Shown here: positions 1 to 5,612 of the stretch, piece by piece
How positions within the stretch are numbered: the first letter of the stretch is position 1
Layout: the number at the start of each line of letters is the position of its first letter
From: Micavibrio sp. UBA2020
GTDB taxonomy: Bacteria; Pseudomonadota; Alphaproteobacteria; Micavibrionales; UBA2020
NCBI GenBank assembly: GCA_002334985.1
Contig: DDBY01000183.1
Location: forward strand, 1 to 6,473
Reading direction: 5' to 3'
DNA length: 6,473 nucleotides
The notes under the pieces: generated by a model
What the model saw: the letters and a program-made list of their open reading frames with translations, nothing else
The model's database searches: none
Told to the model about the DNA's origin: nothing
Made by a program: the position numbers and the translations under genes

Positions 1-2931
1 GAAGCGGGCGGCGAAGGCACCGATACGGTGCAATCGACGCTGAACTATACGCTCACCAATAACGTGGAAAACCTGATTTTGGCAGGCGCCGCGCTGGTGG
101 GTACGGGCAACGCGCTTGGCAACAGCATCACGGGCACGGCGGGCGCGAATACGCTTTCCGGTCTTGACGGCGATGATTATCTGGATGGCGGCAAGGGCAG
201 CGATACGCTGGTCGGCGGCCTTGGCAATGATACTTTCGTCGTCGATTCCACAAAAGACATCGTGGTTGAAGAGGTGGGTGAGGGTACGGATACTATTATT
301 TCCTCCGTCACATGGACGCTGGGCGATACGTTTGAAAACCTGACATTGGCGGGGGCTTCTGCCATTCACGCCACGGGCAACGCGGGGGACAACACCCTCA
401 TCGGTAATACGGGCAGCAATACGCTGGACGGCCTTGCCGGTGCGGACCGGATGATAGGCGGCCTTGGCAACGATACATATATCGTTGATGATGCGGGCGA
501 CGTGGTCGAAGAAAACGCCGGCGAAGGCACAGACAGTGTTTATGCGGGTATCAGCTACACGCTGACGGCAAACGTCGAAAAACTGTTCCTGACGGGCACG
601 GATGATATCGACGGTACGGGCAACGCGCTCGATAACAGCATTACCGGTAACGCGGGCAATAACACGATTGACGGCGGCGCGGGCATTGACGTTATGACCG
701 GCGGCGCTGGCGATGATACCTATATCGTTGATAACGAAAAAGACAGCATCAAAGAAGCGACGGGGGGCGGTATCGACCTCGTGCTGTCCGATGCGATTAG
801 CTACACATTGGCCGCGAATGTCGAAAACCTGACGCTGGTCGGCGGGTTTAACGGGACGGGCAACAAAGATTCCAACACGCTGACGGGTAATGCGTTTGGC
901 AATACGCTGGATGGCGGCGCCGGGGCTGACGTCATGATTGGCGGCGATGGGGATGATTTCTACGTCGTGGACAATATCGGCGATACCGTTACGGAGAATC
1001 CGGGCGAAGGTATCGATACCGTCCGCTCCAGCGTATCTTGGACGCTGGGGGCGAATTTCGAGCACCTGACCTTGGGTGGTAAATCGGCCATTAACGGCAC
1101 GGGTAACGCCGAAGACAACATCATCACGGGGAATGCGGGCAAAAACACGCTGTCCGGCCTTGATGGCAACGACACGCTTATTGGCGGTGGCGGGGCGGAT
1201 ACGCTTATCGGCGGTACGGGCGATGATACCTATGTTGTCAGTGCGGCGAATACCGTGCTGATAGAAGAAGCCGGCGAGGGCGAAGATACGGTTGAATCTG
1301 CACTGACATGGACGCTGGGCGCAACGTTTGAAAACCTGACATTGACGGGCGCGGCGCATATCAACGGTTTTGGCAATGCAGCGGCAAATACGCTGACGGG
1401 CAATGACGGCAATAATACCCTTGACGGCGCTGCCGGCGCAGATGCGATGACAGGCGGCAAGGGCAACGACGTTTACATCGTTGACGATGCCGGCGATACC
1501 GTGACTGAAAACGCAAGCGAAGGCACGGATACCATCCGCGCCAGCGTGAATTATACGCTGAGCGCCGAGGTCGAGCATCTGGTGCTGACAGGTGCGGCGC
1601 TGGTGGGGTCAGGCAATGCGCTTGATAACAGTCTGACCGGTACGGCGGGTGACAATACGCTCTCCGGTCTGGACGGCAATGATTATCTGGATGGGCTTGC
1701 GGGCGCGGATACCATGATTGGCGGCGATGGCGACGATACATATATCGTCGATGACGCCGGTGATGTGGTGACGGAAGGCGTAGGCGAGGGCACGGATACA
1801 GTGCGCGCCAGCGTCAGCTATGTTCTGGGCGCAAACGTCGAACACCTGACGCTGACGGGTACGGCGGCCATCAACGGCGCCGGTAACGCCGAAAACAACA
1901 CTATCACGGGCACAACCGGCAATAACACGCTGTCCGGCTTGGACGGCAATGATTATCTGGACGGTGCGGGCGGTATCGATACGCTTGTCGGCGGCACAGG
2001 TGATGATACCTATGTCGTTGACAGCGCAACCGATGTCATCATCGAAGACGCGGGCGAGGGCACGGATACGGTGCGCGCCAGCGTGTCGTGGACGCTGGGC
2101 GACAATCTCGAACATCTGACGCTGACGGTGGCGGGTTCGGGCGTTATCAACGGCACGGGCAACGCGCTTGACAACACTATCATCGGGAACCTGGCGACAA
2201 ATACGCTGGTCGGGCTTGGTGGCAACGACTATCTGGACGATGGCGGCGCGGGCAGCGACAGAATGTATGGCGGCGATGGCGACGATACCTATGCCATCAC
2301 AGAAGCCGGCGCGCGTATTTACGAAGACGAAGGCGGCGGAACGGATACGATTATCCTCAAGGCCGGCTTCTTCGGCTCGTCATACAAAATGGCGTCGAAT
2401 GTCGAAAACCTGATTATGCAGACGCAAAACGCCAGCGTGACGGGCAATGCGCTCGATAATACCATCACGGGCAGTGCGGGTAATAACGTTATCAATGGCG
2501 GCGGCGGCAACGACGTGCTTTACGGCATGGAAGGCGACGACAAGCTGACGACAGGTTCCGGCGACGATACACTCGACGGCGGCGAAGGCGCGGATACCAT
2601 GAGCGGCGGCAGCGGCAATAACCTTTACATCGTCGATAACGTCGGCGATGTGGTGACTGGCGGGTCTGGCTTTGACCATATAGAATCCAGCGTCAGCTTT
2701 ACCACGGGCTCGGGCGTTGAAAGCCTCACTTTGACAGGTACGGCCGACAACAATGCAACGGGCAACAGCCTAGCGAATACGCTTACCGGCAATAGCGGCA
2801 ACAACACGCTGTCCGGCCTTGCGGGTAACGATACGCTGGACGGCGGTGATGGCGACGACATGTTGCTGGGCGGCGCGGGCGCCGATACGCTGACGGGCGG
2901 CAATGATGCCGATACCTTCCTGTTCGAAGTC
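1..2931 (+). repeat. Array of 11 tandem RTX modules, about 240-336 bp each
   Basis: In-frame modules begin at bases 1, 271, 514, 757, 997, 1267, 1510, 1777, 2047, 2326 and 2662. Their lengths are 90, 81, 81, 80, 90, 81, 89, 90, 93, 112 and about 90 residues. Each unit has an N-terminal half with alternating hydrophobic residues (SVSYTLG, then VEHLTLTG) and a C-terminal half of glycine/aspartate nonapeptides. Module 10 is the outlier, with extra nonapeptides and a diverged first half. The first module may itself be incomplete at its 5' side. The boundaries are my own phase choice; a phase shifted along the unit would be equally valid. Confidence 0.92.
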
Positions 2932-3213
2932 CTGAGCGCGTTTGGCGCTGTCGATACCGTGACCGATTTCAATACGGGCGACGGCGATGCTATCGATATC
3001 TCCGACATCCTCGAAGGTTTTTATACCGACGGCGTTGACAACATCCTCGATTACGTCACTTTCGCGGATTCGGGGGCGGATACGATTGTCAGCGTTGACC
3101 GCGACGGTGCGGGCGGGCTGTTCGGCTTCCAGCAAATCGCGGTATTGACCGGCGTGACGGGGCTGACAGACGAAGCGGCGCTGGTCGCGGGCGGCAATCT
3201 TATCGTCGCATAA
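1..3213 (+). CDS. RTX-type calcium-binding repeat protein, type I secretion substrate (5'-truncated by the window)
   Basis: The frame is open from base 1 and the repeat pattern is already running there, so the real start lies upstream; the GTG at 28 sits inside a repeat and is not a start. The visible part is 1070 residues ending in TAA. Residues 1-977 are 11 tandem modules. Each begins with a motif like GEGTDTVRASVSYTLG, continues into a beta-type segment (VEHLTLTG), a GTGNALDN motif, and RTX nonapeptides such as GGDGDDTYIVD. The GGxGxD aspartates are the known calcium-binding positions of the HemolysinCabind family. Residues 978-1070 form a C-terminal domain (DTVTDFN at 985-991, IDISDIL at 998-1004, DRDG at 1033-1036, IAVLTGV at 1046-1052) resembling the VC_A0849-type type I secretion target domain. 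I see no cysteine in the visible part, as is common in such substrates. Inferred role: a secreted or surface-held, calcium-folded adhesin or matrix-like protein. Any catalytic domain would be in the missing N-terminus. No secretion genes are adjacent in view. Confidence 0.93.
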   Translation, partial: EAGGEGTDTVQSTLNYTLTNNVENLILAGAALVGTGNALGNSITGTAGANTLSGLDGDDYLDGGKGSDTLVGGLGNDTFVVDSTKDIVVEEVGEGTDTIISSVTWTLGDTFENLTLAGASAIHATGNAGDNTLIGNTGSNTLDGLAGADRMIGGLGNDTYIVDDAGDVVEENAGEGTDSVYAGISYTLTANVEKLFLTGTDDIDGTGNALDNSITGNAGNNTIDGGAGIDVMTGGAGDDTYIVDNEKDSIKEATGGGIDLVLSDAISYTLAANVENLTLVGGFNGTGNKDSNTLTGNAFGNTLDGGAGADVMIGGDGDDFYVVDNIGDTVTENPGEGIDTVRSSVSWTLGANFEHLTLGGKSAINGTGNAEDNIITGNAGKNTLSGLDGNDTLIGGGGADTLIGGTGDDTYVVSAANTVLIEEAGEGEDTVESALTWTLGATFENLTLTGAAHINGFGNAAANTLTGNDGNNTLDGAAGADAMTGGKGNDVYIVDDAGDTVTENASEGTDTIRASVNYTLSAEVEHLVLTGAALVGSGNALDNSLTGTAGDNTLSGLDGNDYLDGLAGADTMIGGDGDDTYIVDDAGDVVTEGVGEGTDTVRASVSYVLGANVEHLTLTGTAAINGAGNAENNTITGTTGNNTLSGLDGNDYLDGAGGIDTLVGGTGDDTYVVDSATDVIIEDAGEGTDTVRASVSWTLGDNLEHLTLTVAGSGVINGTGNALDNTIIGNLATNTLVGLGGNDYLDDGGAGSDRMYGGDGDDTYAITEAGARIYEDEGGGTDTIILKAGFFGSSYKMASNVENLIMQTQNASVTGNALDNTITGSAGNNVINGGGGNDVLYGMEGDDKLTTGSGDDTLDGGEGADTMSGGSGNNLYIVDNVGDVVTGGSGFDHIESSVSFTTGSGVESLTLTGTADNNATGNSLANTLTGNSGNNTLSGLAGNDTLDGGDGDDMLLGGAGADTLTGGNDADTFLFEVLSAFGAVDTVTDFNTGDGDAIDISDILEGFYTDGVDNILDYVTFADSGADTIVSVDRDGAGGLFGFQQIAVLTGVTGLTDEAALVAGGNLIVA
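2932..3210 (+). other. C-terminal type I secretion target domain of the RTX protein
   Basis: These 93 codons follow the last nonapeptide. They match the layout of the VC_A0849-type C-terminal target domain: an acidic DTVTDFN/GDGDAIDISDIL block, then an aromatic-containing stretch (DYVTFADSG), a TIVSVDRDG strand-turn, and an IAVLTGV strand near the end. In this family the uncleaved C-terminus is recognised by an ABC transporter/membrane fusion protein/outer-membrane channel apparatus. The assignment is by recognised pattern only; a profile search against TIGR03661 would settle it. Confidence 0.8.
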
Positions 3214-3220
3214 GGCGGTT

Positions 3221-4078
3221 TTATCCGGCTGCGCGGCTGATAAAGCCTGCGATAAATTCCTGTGTCTCGCGGTCGGCAAGGGCGGGGATATGCCCTGCAT
3301 CGGCGCAGATATGCAGCGCAATATCCGGCACGATGTCTTGGATATCGGTGATTTCCGCGGGGGTGCAAAGGTCGGATTTTCCGCCCGCCACCAGCGCGGC
3401 AGGGCAGCGGATTTTCTGCGCGCCCGCCGTGATGTCGATACCCGCGCGCAAGGCTGGCGCGGCAAGGCGCGCAATTTTGGGGTCGAAATGGAATATATAT
3501 CCGCCATCCGCTTTGCGCAGCTGATGCAGCGCGTAGTGGTGCCAGACTGCGTCGCTGACATTCCCAAGCGGCAGGTTGACCTTCAAAATATCCTCAAGCA
3601 TTTCGACGGACGGCAGCACGGGCAGGTTTTCAACCACATAATCTGCAATGCGCGCGCAGGCGGCGGGGTGCGGTTTGTGCGTGATATCGACAAGCGTCAG
3701 TGATGCCAGCGCGGGCGCCATATCCTGCGCCAGCATTTCAAGTGCAATAAGCCCGCCCATCGATGTCCCTATCCAGTGCACGGGGGCGGTGAAGTGTTTT
3801 TTCAAAAGCTCTGCGAATATTTCGGCGTAACGCGTCAGGTGGTATTCTTCGGGCGGCAGGCGCAGGCTTTCGCCGCGGCCGGGCGCATCAAACGCATAAA
3901 ACTGCCAGCCTTGCGCTGCCAGTGCCGCGCCCAGATAATCAAAATCGCGTTTCTGGCGCGTCAGGCCATGTACGGCCACGACACTGCCGCGGACGGCTGT
4001 ATTAGCGGGCGGGTCGAACCGCGCGCAGGCGAGGCCGTCGATAGTTTCCAGTACGGGGGCGGTCAGGGCGCTGTGCAT
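3221..4078 (-). CDS. Alpha/beta hydrolase, substrate unknown
   Basis: A 285-residue protein, normal length for a single-domain alpha/beta hydrolase. The ATG at 4078 is preferred over the in-frame TTG at 4102 because a GGAG ribosome binding site (4090-4087) lies 8 nt before the ATG and nothing similar precedes the TTG. Counting from that ATG, the oxyanion-hole region is VAVHGLT (HG at 37-38), the nucleophile elbow is GTSMGG with Ser106, the likely acid is Asp236 in GGKSDL, and the catalytic His is His263 in DAGHIP; Asp131 after a beta strand (LTLVDI) is an alternative acid. FDAPGRGES around residue 64 is the usual motif of the fold. There is no signal peptide or membrane segment, so it is probably cytoplasmic. 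The family includes esterases, lactonases, C-C bond hydrolases and haloperoxidase-like enzymes; the sequence does not separate these. It is divergent from the oxidase operon and convergent with the RTX gene, with no partner in its own operon visible. Confidence 0.9.
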   Translation of the reverse strand: MHSALTAPVLETIDGLACARFDPPANTAVRGSVVAVHGLTRQKRDFDYLGAALAAQGWQFYAFDAPGRGESLRLPPEEYHLTRYAEIFAELLKKHFTAPVHWIGTSMGGLIALEMLAQDMAPALASLTLVDITHKPHPAACARIADYVVENLPVLPSVEMLEDILKVNLPLGNVSDAVWHHYALHQLRKADGGYIFHFDPKIARLAAPALRAGIDITAGAQKIRCPAALVAGGKSDLCTPAEITDIQDIVPDIALHICADAGHIPALADRETQEFIAGFISRAAG

Positions 4079-4086
4079 GGGCAAAT

Positions 4087-4090
4087 CTCC
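4087..4090 (-). promoter_or_regulatory. Ribosome binding site of the hydrolase
   Basis: On the minus strand GGAG lies 8 nt before the ATG at 4078. It decides the start against the TTG at 4102. It sits in the 7-nt loop of a possible hairpin (GCAAA at 4097-4093 pairing with TTTGC at 4085-4081), so it would stay exposed if the hairpin forms. Confidence 0.7.
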
Positions 4091-4119
4091 GGTTTGCGGC
4101 AAGTTTAAAACCGCGGGGG

Positions 4120-4144
4120 CGCGGGGACAAGCCGTGTTTTTTTT
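4120..4144 (+). terminator. Possible intrinsic terminator (weak stem plus T8)
   Basis: CGCGG (4120-4124) can pair with CCGTG (4132-4136) through a 7-nt loop, with one G-U pair, and eight Ts (4137-4144) follow directly. The layout is that of a Rho-independent terminator, but the stem is only 5 bp. On the plus strand it would stop transcripts coming from the RTX gene side, antisense to the hydrolase, before they enter the oxidase operon. The GC-rich surroundings make chance pairing quite possible. Confidence 0.35.
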
Positions 4145-4155
4145 ACGAGTTTTTC

Positions 4156-4184
4156 TTCACTTTAGAAACTATGCATATTATATT
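4156..4184 (+). promoter_or_regulatory. Candidate promoter of the cydAB operon
   Basis: TTCACT (4156-4161, four of six matches to the -35 consensus) is followed by a 17-bp spacer and TATATT (4179-4184, five of six matches to the -10 consensus). This puts a start point near 4191 and gives a leader of about 30 nt before the ATG at 4222. This is the only AT-rich stretch in the intergenic region. I saw no FNR/Anr-type TTGAT-N4-ATCAA box, which often controls bd oxidases. Confidence 0.4.
4177..4182 (-). promoter_or_regulatory. Candidate -10 element for the divergent hydrolase gene
   Basis: The minus strand reads TATAAT, a perfect -10 hexamer, inside the same AT-rich patch as the plus-strand promoter. 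No convincing -35 hexamer lies 16-18 bp upstream (the nearest TTG-starting hexamer is 20 bp away). A start here would give a leader of roughly 90 nt before the ATG at 4078. Confidence 0.3.
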
Positions 4185-4206
4185 CTAGCCAGCACTCACA
4201 TTCCGC

Positions 4207-4214
4207 AAGGGAGG
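4207..4214 (+). promoter_or_regulatory. Ribosome binding site of cydA
   Basis: AAGGGAGG lies 7 nt before the ATG at 4222. It is a strong Shine-Dalgarno match and supports this start, which also aligns well with the start of known subunit I proteins. Confidence 0.8.
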
Positions 4215-4221
4215 CGCATTC

Positions 4222-5598
4222 ATGCCGTTCACAGAATTAGACCCCGTTTTACTGGCGCGCCTGCAATTTGCCTTTACGGTTTCTTTTCACATTATTTTTC
4301 CCGCTTTCACCATCGGCCTTGCAAGTTTTCTGGCTGTGGTTGAATGGCGCTGGCTGAAAACCGGAAATACGCTCTACCGCGACATTTATAAAATGTGGGT
4401 CAAGATTTTTGCGGTGACTTTCGGCATGGGAGTCGTTTCAGGCGTGGTCTTGTCCTACCAGTTTGGTACGAACTGGTCTGTCTTCTCGGACAAAGTGGGT
4501 AACGTCATCGGGCCTTTGCTGGGGTATGAGGTTTTGACGGCTTTCTTCCTCGAATCTTCCTTCCTCGGCATCATGTTGTTTGGCTGGGGGCGCGTCAGCC
4601 CGCGGATGCATTTTGCCGCGACCGTGATTGTGGCGGCGGGGACGCTGATGTCGGCCTTCTGGATACTCTCCGCCAATAGCTGGATGCAGACGCCAGGTGG
4701 ATTCGAAGTGCGCGAGGGCGGAATTTTCTTCCCTGTGAACTGGATAGACGTCATTTTCAACGCCTCTTTTCCCTACCGCTTCGCACACATGGTGGTTGCG
4801 GCCTATCTGACGACGGCCTTTGTGATAGGCGGCGTCAGTGCGTGGTACCTTTGGAAAAAACGTCACGAAGCGCAGGCGCGCATTATGTTTGCCATGGCGA
4901 TGTTGATGGCGGTTTTTGTTGCGCCGGCGCAGCTTTTCATCGGCGATTTGCACGGGCTGAATACGCTTCAGCACCAACCTGCCAAAGTCGCGGCGATGGA
5001 GGGGATATGGGAGACGGAAAAGGGCGCAGCCCTGCGCCTGTTCGGCTGGCCGGACGAGGAAGCAGAGGAAACGCTTTACGCAATCGAGATACCCAAACTG
5101 GCAAGCCTTATCCTGACCCATGATGCGGAAGGCGAAATCAAGGGGCTTAAATCCTGGCCAAAAGAAGACCGCCCGCCGGTGGCCGCGGTTTTCTGGTCAT
5201 TCCGTGTGATGGTTGCCATCGGCATGGCAATGATTTTGACGGGTGTTATTGCGGCTGTGCTTCATTTCCGCAAACGCCTGTTCGATACGCGCTGGTTCCA
5301 GCTGTGGTGCATGATGTTGACGCCGTCGGGATTTGTCGCAGTATTAGCGGGATGGTTTGTCACCGAAATCGGGCGTCAGCCTTATACGGTCTATGGCGTG
5401 CTGCGTACGTCTGATTCCGTATCGCCGGTGGACGGCGCACATGTGGCTATTTCGCTTGCGGCATTTGTTGTGGTGTATTTCTTTATTTTCGGGGCGGGCA
5501 GCTATTATATTCTGCGGCAAATCGGCAAAGGGCCGCAGCCGCAGGCGGATAAACCGGAAATGCCGGGGCGCGCCAGCGCGCCGTTTATCAAGCCGTAA
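4222..5598 (+). CDS. cydA: Cytochrome bd-type quinol oxidase subunit I, CioA-like (short Q-loop)
   Basis: A 458-residue integral membrane protein with about nine membrane segments. It is the haem-bearing subunit of the oxidase that takes electrons from quinol and reduces oxygen to water in the inner membrane. Residues matching E. coli CydA sites are present: His23 (His19, high-spin haem ligand), Glu103 and Glu111 (Glu99, Glu107), His189 and Met330 (His186, Met393, haem b558 ligands), Arg328 (Arg391), Lys255 and Glu260 in the quinol loop (Lys252, Glu257), and Glu382 in the TEIGRQP motif (Glu445). The segment between about residues 296 and 322 is short, lacking the roughly 60-residue C-terminal Q-loop insert of E. 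coli CydA. Together with GDLHGLNTLQHQPAK (241-255) this places it with the CioA/cyanide-insensitive-oxidase type; cyanide resistance itself cannot be read from sequence. The gene is followed 14 bp later by subunit II, so the two are co-transcribed. Confidence 0.96.
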   Translation: MPFTELDPVLLARLQFAFTVSFHIIFPAFTIGLASFLAVVEWRWLKTGNTLYRDIYKMWVKIFAVTFGMGVVSGVVLSYQFGTNWSVFSDKVGNVIGPLLGYEVLTAFFLESSFLGIMLFGWGRVSPRMHFAATVIVAAGTLMSAFWILSANSWMQTPGGFEVREGGIFFPVNWIDVIFNASFPYRFAHMVVAAYLTTAFVIGGVSAWYLWKKRHEAQARIMFAMAMLMAVFVAPAQLFIGDLHGLNTLQHQPAKVAAMEGIWETEKGAALRLFGWPDEEAEETLYAIEIPKLASLILTHDAEGEIKGLKSWPKEDRPPVAAVFWSFRVMVAIGMAMILTGVIAAVLHFRKRLFDTRWFQLWCMMLTPSGFVAVLAGWFVTEIGRQPYTVYGVLRTSDSVSPVDGAHVAISLAAFVVVYFFIFGAGSYYILRQIGKGPQPQADKPEMPGRASAPFIKP

Positions 5599-5600
5599 AA

Positions 5601-5606
5601 GGGGAG
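5601..5606 (+). promoter_or_regulatory. Ribosome binding site of cydB
   Basis: GGGGAG lies 6 nt before the ATG at 5613 and just after the cydA stop codon. Subunit II is therefore translated from its own site on the shared transcript. Confidence 0.75.
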
Positions 5607-5612
5607 AAAAAG

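Larger units (their letters stand above)
4079..4221. other. Divergent intergenic region between the hydrolase and cydA
   Basis: This 143-bp stretch is the only substantial non-coding DNA in the window. From left to right it holds the hydrolase ribosome binding site within two alternative small hairpins, a GC-rich block (4111-4124) containing CCGCG-GGGG-CGCGG, a T8 tract (4137-4144), an AT-rich promoter-like patch (about 4156-4187) including the 8-bp palindrome TATGCATA (4170-4177), and the cydA ribosome binding site. I see no convincing small ORF or RNA gene in it. Confidence 0.7.

Noticed and set aside
28..30. GTG as start codon of the RTX gene
   Set aside because: The frame is open before it and the preceding codons already read as repeat sequence (EAGGEGTDT), so the gene enters the window from upstream.
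1609..2115. 168-codon open frame on the minus strand inside the RTX gene
   Set aside because: It is antisense to a repeat-coding region. Its length follows from the biased codon use of Gly/Asp/Thr repeats, and similar antisense frames recur along the array.
1..2931. CRISPR-like or intergenic tandem DNA repeat
   Set aside because: The repeats are in frame, degenerate at nucleotide level and encode the RTX pattern; there are no fixed repeats with unique spacers.
3221..3243. Hairpin TTATC...GATAA as a terminator at the convergent junction
   Set aside because: The outer 5 bp are AT-rich, the inner part does not pair well, there is no T tract directly after it, and it lies inside the hydrolase codons.
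2770..3567. 265-codon minus-strand frame spanning the end of the RTX gene and part of the hydrolase gene
   Set aside because: It overlaps the hydrolase in another frame on the same strand and the RTX gene on the other; its translation shows no recognisable domain, while the overlapped genes do.
4100..4102. TTG start giving a 293-residue hydrolase
   Set aside because: No ribosome binding site precedes it, whereas the ATG at 4078 has GGAG at 8 nt. The extra eight residues add nothing recognisable.
4077..4343. 88-codon plus-strand frame running from the hydrolase start through the intergenic region into cydA
   Set aside because: It overlaps the start of cydA in another frame, has no good ribosome binding site and shows no recognisable domain.
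4438..5121. 227-codon minus-strand frame within cydA
   Set aside because: It is antisense to a gene with clear family identity and conserved residues, and its translation is rich in Arg/His without a recognisable domain.
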